Assembly: GCF_042652345.1 (NCBI RefSeq)
Contig: NZ_JBHSJJ010000005.1
Coordinates: 186,001-250,000 of the forward strand
Source: Negadavirga shengliensis
GTDB taxonomy: Bacteria; Bacteroidota; Bacteroidia; Cytophagales; Cyclobacteriaceae
Length of the DNA: 64,000 nt
Direction of reading: 5' to 3'
The notes under the pieces were generated by a model that was not told the origin of the DNA, did no database searches, and saw only the letters and a list, made by a program, of their open reading frames with translations. Made by a program: the position numbers and the translations under genes. Below are positions 35,525-42,298 of this stretch, in pieces. Numbering within the stretch: the first letter of the stretch is position 1; each line of letters starts with the position of its first letter.

Positions 35525-37285
35525 TTATTCGATCCTAACAAAAGCCTTGATGGTACCACACTTCCGGCCCTCGGATTCCCCATGTGGCTTTATGGTATAG
35601 GCACCCACCGCTGCCGGGACGATGAATGTTTCTGCATAATGGACCACAAAAGGTTCAAAATCACCCGTTGGGCTTTCCACAATGGCTTCCCGGCCCTCGA
35701 CCAGGTTGAGGATATTCACACCTCCCCCGGTATCGTGGTACACCTTCTTGGTGAACCAATGCCTCCGGGTTTCAATGAACTGGGAAGCGTGAAGCCCGGT
35801 TTTTTCTTCCACCCACCCATCTCCTTCGGCTATTTTTTCCACACCATTCAGCAGGTTCTTTTTTGTCCATTCGGTAGTCCGGTCCCATTGGATCACGTGC
35901 TTTCCATGATTGATGTGGATGGGCCTGGGTTTGCCATCCAGTCCCAGTCTGTCCCAGTCCCAGAGTTTAAAGGTAAAAATATACGGTGTTGCGCTTATTT
36001 CCAGCACCATGCTGTTTTTTCCAGAGCAATGCACCGTGCCGGCGGGAATGGGGACATGGTCGTGTTTGTTCACTTTCCACTTATTGACAAAACCATCCGC
36101 GTCGAATGAGCTGCCGTTTTGGGCTTTTTCCAGTTGATCGATCATCTTATCAGGATCTATACCTTCCTTGAGGCCGAGGTACACCACTGCATCATCTTTG
36201 ACGTCCAACATGTAGTAGCTTTCATCCTGGGTGTATTCGAGTCCGAACTTTTGCTTAATATATTCCCTTGTGGGATGCACCTGAAGACTCAAATTACCCC
36301 CGTCAATGGTATCCAGGAGGTCGAACCTTATGGGAAACTCTTTTCCGAATCTTTGATGAACCTGTTTTCCCAACAGTTTTTCAGGATGTGCAAATACAAG
36401 GTTGATGGAGGGTATTTCAAAAACAAGCTCTCCAAATTTCAACAAAAGGCTGTTTTCTTCCGGCACACAATCAAAGCACCAGGCATAATTTTCAGCCGAC
36501 CGGTCCAGATCGCATACCTCTTTCATCCATTGCCCGCCCCAAGGCCCGGGATCAAAGAAGGGCACCACCCTAAAGGGGCTCTTGGAGGCTATTTCAAGGC
36601 CTTTCATCACTGCGTCGGCAGGAGCCAGTTTCGGCGTTTGACGGTTGTTGGTGTCCAGAACATAATTCCATTTGTCCATCAAACTCTGTTTGTGTTTGTC
36701 CAAAACCCTCCAATCGATAAAATAGCCTTGTTTGTATTGTAGGGAAAACTCATCTTTTCTGTTGTTTACCCCAAGATTGTCCACTTCGTTTCTGCGCATT
36801 CTCATCTGGATTTCCCACCGGGCCATATCAGCATAAACCAGGATATCCCCCGGCCCGGCAATCGCTGCTGCGCCCTCTCCGTAGATAACTATTGTTCCGT
36901 CAAAACCAGCGACGTTCGCCCTGGCCTTTTCAAATGCCGGTGCTTTGAAGTAATCATGAATATCAAGCGAGGTTATCCTTCCAAAAATCCGGTCGTCCGT
37001 TAGGTCGGGATGGATCATTTCCCTGATGTCCTTTTCGCTTTTAAAAATATCATGGGTATGGAGGAAATGATTATAATTCAACCTTTCTCTAAAATTTGAT
37101 GCCAGGTCTTCGTGATACACCCCTTGATAGCAATCGATTATCAGCAGCACTTTCCCGCTGGTTTTCCTTTTATGAATGATCTTTTCGTTAATGGCCTTAC
37201 AAATCTTGTCCCAGCCTGTATGGCAATGGTCTTCCTGATCTTCGACTGCTATAACCGGGAACTTATCAAAATTCGATTTTATCAT
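35525..37285 (-). CDS. manA: Class I mannose-6-phosphate isomerase with N-terminal kinase-like domain
   Basis: A 586-aa two-part protein. The C-terminal ~310 residues are a type I phosphomannose isomerase: GPWGGQWMKEV, LSLQVHPTREYIKQKFG with the zinc-binding Gln/His, and PAGTVHCSGKNSMVLEIS. The N-terminal ~250 residues resemble a P-loop kinase-related domain (KVLLIIDCYQGVYHEDL), but the usual GxxGxGKS loop is not intact. Such long forms are common in Bacteroidota. It converts mannose-6-P to fructose-6-P, linking released mannose to glycolysis. It is adjacent to the ROK kinase, with no gap between the two genes. Confidence 0.88.
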   Translation of the reverse strand: MIKSNFDKFPVIAVEDQEDHCHTGWDKICKAINEKIIHKRKTSGKVLLIIDCYQGVYHEDLASNFRERLNYNHFLHTHDIFKSEKDIREMIHPDLTDDRIFGRITSLDIHDYFKAPAFEKARANVAGFDGTIVIYGEGAAAIAGPGDILVYADMARWEIQMRMRRNEVDNLGVNNRKDEFSLQYKQGYFIDWRVLDKHKQSLMDKWNYVLDTNNRQTPKLAPADAVMKGLEIASKSPFRVVPFFDPGPWGGQWMKEVCDLDRSAENYAWCFDCVPEENSLLLKFGELVFEIPSINLVFAHPEKLLGKQVHQRFGKEFPIRFDLLDTIDGGNLSLQVHPTREYIKQKFGLEYTQDESYYMLDVKDDAVVYLGLKEGIDPDKMIDQLEKAQNGSSFDADGFVNKWKVNKHDHVPIPAGTVHCSGKNSMVLEISATPYIFTFKLWDWDRLGLDGKPRPIHINHGKHVIQWDRTTEWTKKNLLNGVEKIAEGDGWVEEKTGLHASQFIETRRHWFTKKVYHDTGGGVNILNLVEGREAIVESPTGDFEPFVVHYAETFIVPAAVGAYTIKPHGESEGRKCGTIKAFVRIE

Positions 37286-38224
37286 CTATCTGTTGTTTTT
37301 TAATGCTTTTACCAAATACGCCATTCCCAGGATGCCTGCATATTCTATCTGTCCCGCCGAGACGATTTTGATGTCACCGTTTTTGCACCAGGAATGTTTG
37401 GTAACCATCTCTCTGATGAAGGGCAAAATTTCATCCTTGCTTTTCATGATTCCGCCGCCGATGACAACTTTTTCAGGATCGTAGGCATGGATGAGGTTGA
37501 TCACCGAAAGTGACCATGCTTTTAGGCATTCATCCCTGATCCCGCGGGCCAGCGCATCGCCGGATTTTGCCGATGCAAAAATATATTCGAAGTCCAGCTT
37601 CGATGGGGGGAAACTTTTGAGTCCTGTAAGGCTGCTTCCCGTACCAAATTTCCGCGCCAAAGCCCAGGTAGATGCCTCTGATTCCAGGCAGCCAATGTTA
37701 CCACAGTTACAGATGTTGCCGTCAAAATTGATGGTCATATGGCCCCCAAGGTTTCCCGCAAAATAATGCCGGCCCCTCAGCGGCTTTCCGTCCAATATCA
37801 CGGCAGATCCCACGCCCGTGCCCAAAGTGATCAAAACCAAATCATTACAGTTCATGCCTGCTCCATATTGCCACTCGCCTATCAAAGCTGCGCGGGCATC
37901 GTTTTCTAGGATCAGGGGCACGCCAAAATTGCGCTTTGCCCAAGCGGATAAATCCATTTCGTGGGCATCGGTATATTTCGTATAGCGGGACAGTATTTTC
38001 ATATTGACGCTGTCCACGATACTGGGAAAGGCAATGCCTATGCCCTGCAACGGCCTTGGGGTATGGCACAGCAGTGACTGAATCGCATCCTGTAAGTCAA
38101 TCAGGTGGTCCTCAAGCAGCGCTGAATGGACATCTATGCCCGTGGCATGGAGGATTTTTCCATTTTCAACCAGGCCAATCTTGATCCGGGTGCCACCCAT
38201 ATCCACTCCGACTGTACAACTCAT
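37286..38224 (-). CDS. ROK family sugar kinase
   Basis: A 312-aa kinase of the ROK family. The ATP site DMGGTRIKIGLVENG is at the N-terminus, the catalytic aspartate lies in LENDARAALIGEW, the glycine loop is LITLGTGVGSAVILDG, and the zinc-binding motif is ICNCGNIGCLESEAS. It phosphorylates a hexose, probably mannose here, because phosphomannose isomerase is encoded immediately next. The ROK start codon lies 72 bp after the GntR gene, in the gap that holds candidate operator C. Confidence 0.9.
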   Translation of the reverse strand: MSCTVGVDMGGTRIKIGLVENGKILHATGIDVHSALLEDHLIDLQDAIQSLLCHTPRPLQGIGIAFPSIVDSVNMKILSRYTKYTDAHEMDLSAWAKRNFGVPLILENDARAALIGEWQYGAGMNCNDLVLITLGTGVGSAVILDGKPLRGRHYFAGNLGGHMTINFDGNICNCGNIGCLESEASTWALARKFGTGSSLTGLKSFPPSKLDFEYIFASAKSGDALARGIRDECLKAWSLSVINLIHAYDPEKVVIGGGIMKSKDEILPFIREMVTKHSWCKNGDIKIVSAGQIEYAGILGMAYLVKALKNNR

Positions 38225-38237
38225 ATTAACATGTTGG

Positions 38238-38254
38238 TATGTATGAACATATTA
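38238..38254. promoter_or_regulatory. Candidate GntR operator, site C (ROK kinase promoter)
   Basis: TATGTATGAACATATTA is the exact reverse complement of site B. It lies 14 bp upstream of the ROK kinase start codon. Confidence 0.6.
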
Positions 38255-38296
38255 CTTTTCGAAAGTAAATAATATTTCCATAGGGTCAAACAAAAA

Positions 38297-39049
38297 TTAT
38301 CTTTTTATGTCAATCGTATACTTAAAACGGTCTGCCCTGTAGTATCCGAGGTTATATTCGAATGGCCGGTCTCCCGGATCACAGACGATTCTTTTTCTGA
38401 ACAGCACCGGATCCCCGGTTTCCAGCCCGAGTATACCGGAGATTTTTTCATCTGCCAGGATGGCGGAAATTTCCTCTTTGGAGACGGAAGGTATGGTGTG
38501 GTAGTCTTTCTCCAATATATCATACAGGTATCCCGAAAAATCTTCCTCGCCTGTCAGTCCCACCCTGGGGTGAAAATAAGAGATGAAATGCACAAAAGGC
38601 CCGTCATTAAAGCCTTTCAGCCTTTCCAGCTTCAACACTTTTGTCTTGGGTTTGATGCCCAATGCCGTGGCTATTTCATTGTCGGCAACAACCCATTCGC
38701 TGTTCACCCTGTAATTTTTGAAGTCGATACCCTTTTTGTGCATTTCCCGGGAGAAACTGAACCAATTGTCCAGTTTTGTGGAAACATTTCCCTTGACGAC
38801 TTTTGTACCGACTCCTTTTTTTCTGACCAACAGGTTTTCGTAAACAAGCTTGTTGGTAGCCTGCCGGATGGTGTTTCTGGAAATCCCCAGCCGTTTGGCC
38901 AAGTCCGTTTCTTTGGGCAACAGTTTTCCGTTTTGGTATTCCGGACTGTTGATCATCTCCCTGAGGAGTTGTTCAACCTGTACATGGAGGGGAACCGCAC
39001 TGAAGTGGTCTATCTGCAAATCTTTCAAGGTGTAGGTATTTTTGTTCAA
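38297..39049 (-). CDS. GntR family transcriptional regulator (HutC/UTRA subfamily)
   Basis: A 250-aa repressor-type protein. The N-terminal winged helix (about residues 15-85) has PLHVQVEQLLREMI, LPKETDLAKRLGISRNTIRQATNKLVYENLLVRKKGVGTKV. The C-terminal UTRA ligand domain has KTKVLKLERLKGFNDGPFVHFISYFHP and DPVLFRKRIVCD. UTRA domains bind sugar phosphates or related effectors, so mannose-6-P would be a logical inducer (inference). The start is a TTG; no in-frame ATG lies between it and an upstream stop. A dyad at 39044-39059 overlaps the start codon, suggesting autoregulation. Confidence 0.9.
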   Translation of the reverse strand: MNKNTYTLKDLQIDHFSAVPLHVQVEQLLREMINSPEYQNGKLLPKETDLAKRLGISRNTIRQATNKLVYENLLVRKKGVGTKVVKGNVSTKLDNWFSFSREMHKKGIDFKNYRVNSEWVVADNEIATALGIKPKTKVLKLERLKGFNDGPFVHFISYFHPRVGLTGEEDFSGYLYDILEKDYHTIPSVSKEEISAILADEKISGILGLETGDPVLFRKRIVCDPGDRPFEYNLGYYRADRFKYTIDIKR

Positions 39050-39059
39050 ACATATGAAC
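39044..39059. promoter_or_regulatory. Candidate autoregulatory dyad, site D
   Basis: GTTCA-AACATA-TGAAC is an inverted repeat on the GntR start codon. It shares ATATGTT and GTTCA words with sites A-C. Confidence 0.4.
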
Positions 39060-39439
39060 TTTTATAAAAAAACCCAATATTATCATTTTTTGATCCCTCC
39101 GGCCTTGATTACTGAACGCTTCCTGATTCGACTGAATAGAAGGAGCGGAAGGTTGAATTGACGTTGACGGACACCAAAATACCTGGTTATCAGGTATTTA
39201 TGGGGATTCTTTTACGTTTCCGGCATGGCTTGCCGTAGACGCGCTTTGTTCCCAAAAAAGGGATGAACCGACAAAAAATGCAAAAAAAATACCCCGATCA
39301 GGGTATTGATTGGGAAATTTTGATTCACTAATTTAGTAAGTCAGAAGACAGCCACCTTTTTTTGACTATCGGTTTAGGGCAGCAAGGGTTGCCGGAGATT
39401 GCTTTCCTTTTTTACATCTTTTGTGAAAGGGGCAACACG
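39060..39439. other. Intergenic boundary between mannose locus and CRISPR locus
   Basis: No gene is supported. It contains a perfect hairpin AAATACCTG-gttat-CAGGTATTT at 39177-39199 and a minus-strand terminator at 39282-39307. These would insulate the mannose locus from transcription entering from the CRISPR side. Confidence 0.5.
39282..39307 (-). terminator. Minus-strand terminator
   Basis: AATACCC and GGGTATT (39288-39294, 39301-39307) pair around six bases; on the minus strand the stem is followed by a T-run. It would stop minus-strand transcripts coming from the antitoxin side. Confidence 0.6.
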
Positions 39440-39456
39440 CATTGTGGGATTAAAGG
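39440..39456 (-). repeat. Degenerate CRISPR-repeat 5' half upstream of cas6(a)
   Basis: On the minus strand CCTTTAATCCCACAATG matches the first 17 nt of the array repeat (CCTTTAATCGCACCAAG) at 14 positions, including the first nine. It ends 10 bp before the cas6(a) ATG. There is no convincing partner half, so it may be a decayed relative of the element at 40895-40989. Confidence 0.45.
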
Positions 39457-39465
39457 GTATATTTT

Positions 39466-40260
39466 ATGAGATTCAGGATTCACTTGACCCGGCAGGGTAA
39501 GGGCAGTTTTTTGCCTATCAATTATCAGTATGAACTATCCTCTGCGATCTACAAAATCATAGACAGGGCCGACAGCGCCTTCAGTGGTTTCCTTCACCGG
39601 GAGGGTTACCTGGCCTTTGGGAAGCGTTTCCGTTTGTTTACGTTTTCCAGGATCGGTTTCAACGGTTACAGGGTAGTGCGGGATGCCGGACGGATCGAGC
39701 ATTTCGGCGGTGGTGCCAGCTTCGAGATCGGATTTTTGATGGACCGGGCTGCGGAGGAATTTGTCAGGGGCATTTTCATCGACCAGCAGCTTGAGCTGGG
39801 CGACAGGATCAGCCGGGTGTCCTACAGGGTGAGCCATATAGAGGCCACGGCTCCCCCGCTGTTCCGGGAAACCATGCGGTACCGCTGCCTTTCGCCCGTT
39901 TTTGTGAGGCGGAAGCGGCCCGACGGTGGCGAGGATTATCTGCATCCAGGTGATGAAGCCTATGCGGAATTGGTATTTCGGAATCTGGTCTCCAAGGCCG
40001 GGGCCTTGGCGGGAATGGGGGAAGACGGGCTGACTATGGACACGGATGCTTTCCAAATGGTACCTCGGGGAAAGATCTACAAAAACGGCGTCAGGATCAA
40101 GCAGCACACTCCCGGGGAGAGCCAGTTGGTAGGTTACCTGTATGAATTTGAGCTCACCGCCCCGGTGGAGCTGCACGAAATCGGCTACCACGCCGGCTTC
40201 GGCCATTTAAACAGTCAGGGGTTTGGGTGTGTGGGGGTGAGGGAATTTGAAGATAGTTAA
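39466..40260 (+). CDS. cas6: CRISPR-associated endoribonuclease Cas6 (copy a)
   Basis: A 264-aa RAMP protein with two ferredoxin-like halves. The N-terminus MRFRIHLTRQGKGSFLPINYQYELSSAIYK is typical Cas6. The C-terminal glycine-rich loop GFGHLNSQGFGCVGVRE is the RNA-binding G-loop. Histidines near residues 27-50 could be catalytic. Cas6 cuts pre-crRNA in the repeat, leaving an 8-nt 5' handle. It looks GC-richer than cas6(b) and the effector genes that follow and is separated from them by a minus-strand toxin/antitoxin-like pair. It may belong with the older cas4-cas1-cas2 part of the locus. Confidence 0.88.
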   Translation: MRFRIHLTRQGKGSFLPINYQYELSSAIYKIIDRADSAFSGFLHREGYLAFGKRFRLFTFSRIGFNGYRVVRDAGRIEHFGGGASFEIGFLMDRAAEEFVRGIFIDQQLELGDRISRVSYRVSHIEATAPPLFRETMRYRCLSPVFVRRKRPDGGEDYLHPGDEAYAELVFRNLVSKAGALAGMGEDGLTMDTDAFQMVPRGKIYKNGVRIKQHTPGESQLVGYLYEFELTAPVELHEIGYHAGFGHLNSQGFGCVGVREFEDS

Positions 40261-40386
40261 CAATATGAATTTGCTTCAAATAACAAGGAATTATTCGTTT
40301 TTGGAAAAAACTGGATTCTTGAAAGATCTAATCTCTTCCTTAAGTTTAGACTTTTATTCTTCAACAAAAGACATGAGCAGAAGCAG

Positions 40387-40557
40387 CTACTTCCCTTTTT
40401 TAAACTTGTCCAATTTTCTCAAAAATTCTTTTCGGGAGACAGGCTTAGCCTTGTTTTTCAAATCATCCCATACCTTCTCCTTTTCTTCTTTGGAGAAAGC
40501 GTTTACAAACGGATTTTCGGAATTGTTTTTATGTTTTGTTTCCTTTTTTGAGATCAT
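40387..40557 (-). CDS. Small basic protein, candidate antitoxin
   Basis: A 56-aa frame starting MISKKETKHKNNSENPF and ending KEFLRKLDKFKKGK. It is very lysine-rich and probably helical. It starts 32 bp downstream of the BrnT-like gene on the same strand, in the toxin-then-antitoxin order of brnTA operons. It is shorter than typical BrnA and I cannot see a clear ribbon-helix-helix, so the antitoxin role is inferred from context. It ends convergently with cas6(a), 126 bp away. Confidence 0.5.
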   Translation of the reverse strand: MISKKETKHKNNSENPFVNAFSKEEKEKVWDDLKNKAKPVSRKEFLRKLDKFKKGK

Positions 40558-40589
40558 GATAATTCAAATATACAAAAATGATGCAAAGC

Positions 40590-40871
40590 CTAGCGAGAAC
40601 AATAATATCTTTCTATCTCATTTTCTTCGGCTACTTTTACCTGTAAAACTTTTATCCTGTTGTTTTCGAATTTTCCGGCCATCAATAGAATCCGCTTGGA
40701 TTGCCCATAACCACATATCAGATGAAACAATTCAGTTTTGGGATAACCGTCTAGCTCCAGTATCCTGCTTTTGGGGTTCGTATAAACAGACAATATCTCT
40801 TTTTGGGAAATTTTATCCGGGTAATCTCCTCTATTGTGGTACAGTTCAGAAAAATCCAAGTCAATATCCAT
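40590..40871 (-). CDS. BrnT-like toxin candidate
   Basis: A 93-aa protein resembling the small RelE-fold BrnT/DUF4258 ribonuclease toxins in size and pattern. ISQKEILSVYTNPKSRILEL sits where BrnT has its helix and the VFxxP segment; FHLICGYGQSKRILLMAG is the central strand pair, and IKVLQVKVAEENEIERYY is the final strand plus helix ending in E-xx-YY, as in BrnT C-termini. The similarity is weak. A crRNA-like element and its hairpin lie directly upstream on the same strand (40895-40989). Toxin activity is an inference. Confidence 0.5.
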   Translation of the reverse strand: MDIDLDFSELYHNRGDYPDKISQKEILSVYTNPKSRILELDGYPKTELFHLICGYGQSKRILLMAGKFENNRIKVLQVKVAEENEIERYYCSR

Positions 40872-40894
40872 ATCAAATTGATTTTCAAATAGAA

Positions 40895-40914
40895 CCAGGG
40901 GGTTGGCCCCCTGG
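40895..40914 (-). terminator. Strong hairpin at the 3' end of the crRNA-like element
   Basis: CCAGGGGG pairs perfectly with CCCCCTGG around a 4-nt loop. On the minus strand it follows the second pseudo-repeat and is succeeded by TTCTATTT, so it could terminate the small RNA or attenuate readthrough into the toxin-like gene 24 bp further on. Confidence 0.65.
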
Positions 40915-40989
40915 GAAATCCAGATTGGTGCGATTAAAGGTTTTTCAACAACCTACAGTACTAAATTTCAATTCCCTTAGATTTCAATT
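40915..40989 (-). ncRNA. crRNA-like element (CreA/CreR-type minimal pseudo-array)
   Basis: Read on the minus strand: GGAATTGAAAT (40975-40965) is identical to the last 11 nt of the array repeat, including the presumed 8-nt 5' handle. A 24-nt pseudo-spacer (40964-40941) follows, then CCTTTAATCGCACCAA (40940-40925), identical to the first 16 nt of the repeat. The missing repeat halves are degenerate. An extra ATTGAAAT lies at 40988-40981. The first 17 nt of the pseudo-spacer (TTAGTACTGTAGGTTGT) match the site at 41039-41023 except at position 12. This is the architecture of CreA-like guides, which have two pseudo-repeats and partial complementarity to a promoter. It sits in the divergent region between the BrnT-like gene and the cas operon. 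Confidence 0.75.
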
Positions 40990-41008
40990 GTAAATATAAA
41001 TAAAAATG

Positions 41009-41016
41009 TATAATTT
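41009..41016 (+). promoter_or_regulatory. Putative minus-7 region of the cas effector operon
   Basis: TATAATTT lies about 18 bp downstream of TTG at 40988-40990. This places transcription start close to 41023, directly on the pseudo-spacer target. On the other strand TATATTTA (40998-40991) could be the minus-7 box of the crRNA-like/toxin transcript. Both are weak matches. Confidence 0.35.
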
Positions 41017-41022
41017 AAATGT

Positions 41023-41042
41023 ACAACTTACAGTACTAAAGG
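41023..41042. promoter_or_regulatory. Target site of the crRNA-like element, with CCT PAM
   Basis: On the plus strand ACAACTTACAGTACTAA (41023-41039) matches ACAACCTACAGTACTAA of the pseudo-spacer (40948-40964) at 16 of 17 positions; the match is against the seed end. The three flanking bases (41042-41040, minus strand) read CCT. The site lies 10 bp upstream of the cas6(b) ATG. Confidence 0.7.
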
Positions 41043-41049
41043 AAATACA

Positions 41050-41706
41050 ATGAAAATAATAATTCATCTAACCCCCAACACCAGTTTGGTTCCATATAAT
41101 TATCAAAGGAATCTCGTTGGGACATTTCACAAGTGGCTTGGAGAAAATCAAATTCATGATGAGACATCTCTTTATTCCCTTTCTTGGTTAATTGGGGGAA
41201 GAGGAGTAAAAGGAGGGTTGGAATTCAGAAACGGAGCGACTTGGAATATTGCTGCCTTCGACCTTGCATTATTAAAAATTCTGATTAGGAATATTCAGAA
41301 AGATCCCGAGGTCAATTTTGGAATGGCAGTGGAAAGTATATCTATTTGTGAGGAACCAAAATTTGCCCATAAAGAAAAATTCTATTTGGCCAGTCCGATT
41401 TTCGTAAAAAGAGCTGAAGCGGGAAAAATAAAATTTTACCTTTTTGATACTGAGGAAACCGATCTGTTAATGACGCATACACTTCAGACCAAAATGAAGA
41501 AAGCAGGTGTTTCCCATAAAGGGGTTCAGGTCTATTTTGACAGATCATACCCCTCTCCCAAAACGAAACATATTGTTTATAATGGTATTGCTTGCAAAGC
41601 AAGCTATTGTCCTGTGATTATAGAAGGAACTTCGGAGCAAATAGCCTTTGCCTGGAATGTTGGGATTGGAAACAGTACAGGAATAGGTTTTGGCGCTTTA
41701 AAATGA
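41050..41706 (+). CDS. cas6: CRISPR-associated endoribonuclease Cas6 (copy b)
   Basis: A 218-aa Cas6, first gene of the effector operon. The N-terminus MKIIIHLTPNTSLVPYNYQRNLVGTFHKWL parallels copy a, and the C-terminal G-loop is NVGIGNSTGIGFGALK. A histidine in the first helix region (about residue 27) may be catalytic. The two Cas6 copies are clearly divergent in length and sequence, so this is not a recent duplication. It is followed 7 bp later by cas5. It probably processes array transcripts and the crRNA-like element upstream. Confidence 0.87.
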   Translation: MKIIIHLTPNTSLVPYNYQRNLVGTFHKWLGENQIHDETSLYSLSWLIGGRGVKGGLEFRNGATWNIAAFDLALLKILIRNIQKDPEVNFGMAVESISICEEPKFAHKEKFYLASPIFVKRAEAGKIKFYLFDTEETDLLMTHTLQTKMKKAGVSHKGVQVYFDRSYPSPKTKHIVYNGIACKASYCPVIIEGTSEQIAFAWNVGIGNSTGIGFGALK

Positions 41707-41713
41707 TTTTGAA

Positions 41714-42295
41714 ATGAAATACTATGTTGTAAAGTACGCTGGTCCATTTGGTTTTATCAAGCCTTGGACAGCCGTTAGAGACAGTGAAACTTTTAGTCAA
41801 CAGTTCCTGACGCCTTCGATTGTGGAAGGGATCGAAAAGAAGTTGTTTCCGTTTCTTATTACGTCTTCGGGAATCCAAAAAATACTGGGACACCGATTGT
41901 CATACGACCAGATCACCAATCAGCAAGAAGTAATTCAAACTAGAGGGTGGAATTCAACACGAAAGGGAAAACAATTTCTATTTGATAGACCAACTGCTGT
42001 ATTACAACGTGGAATATTGCAAAACCCGGTCTTACATCTAGCATTTGGTTCAATGAAGGAGGCCGAGTCAGCATACTCACAGCATGTATGTCTGTGCCGG
42101 AATGAAGATATCCTTTTTCCAAATGAAATAATTGAATCCACAAAAGATCAATTCGAAAACAATGAAGAACTCTTCTCTGGCTACGAGCTCGTTTTTGAAA
42201 AAAATGACAGATCCTTTTTAGTTGGACACCATAGAACAAACCTTCAGCCGATGTATGGATGGATTAGAGTAGTTGGACAACCAGTAAACGCTTAA
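41714..42295 (+). CDS. cas5: Cas5-like Cascade subunit
   Basis: A 193-aa RAMP protein in the Cas5 position. The N-terminal strand MKYYVVKYAGPFGFIKPWTAVRDSETF followed by LTPSIVEGIEKKLFP parallels the Cas5 opening, where the first strand leads into a GPxAxFRxP region and a helix beginning TPSxxxGI. The central HRLSYDQITNQQEVIQTRGWNS part lacks close recognition. Cas5 caps the crRNA 5' handle. It is shorter than many I-B Cas5 proteins (220-250 aa). The gene starts 7 bp after cas6(b) and ends 3 bp before cas3. Confidence 0.7.
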   Translation: MKYYVVKYAGPFGFIKPWTAVRDSETFSQQFLTPSIVEGIEKKLFPFLITSSGIQKILGHRLSYDQITNQQEVIQTRGWNSTRKGKQFLFDRPTAVLQRGILQNPVLHLAFGSMKEAESAYSQHVCLCRNEDILFPNEIIESTKDQFENNEELFSGYELVFEKNDRSFLVGHHRTNLQPMYGWIRVVGQPVNA

Positions 42296-42298
42296 CCA

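Noticed and set aside
40915..40989. tracrRNA-type anti-repeat
   Set aside because: The inverted repeat halves first suggested a tracrRNA, but the locus is class 1 with Cas3 and Cas6 and no Cas9 or Cas12, and the order handle, spacer, repeat fits a crRNA-like guide.
40247..40993. A 248-codon plus-strand frame after cas6(a)
   Set aside because: It is antisense to the toxin/antitoxin-like pair and the crRNA-like element, has poor composition, and no family pattern. The minus-strand genes explain the region better.
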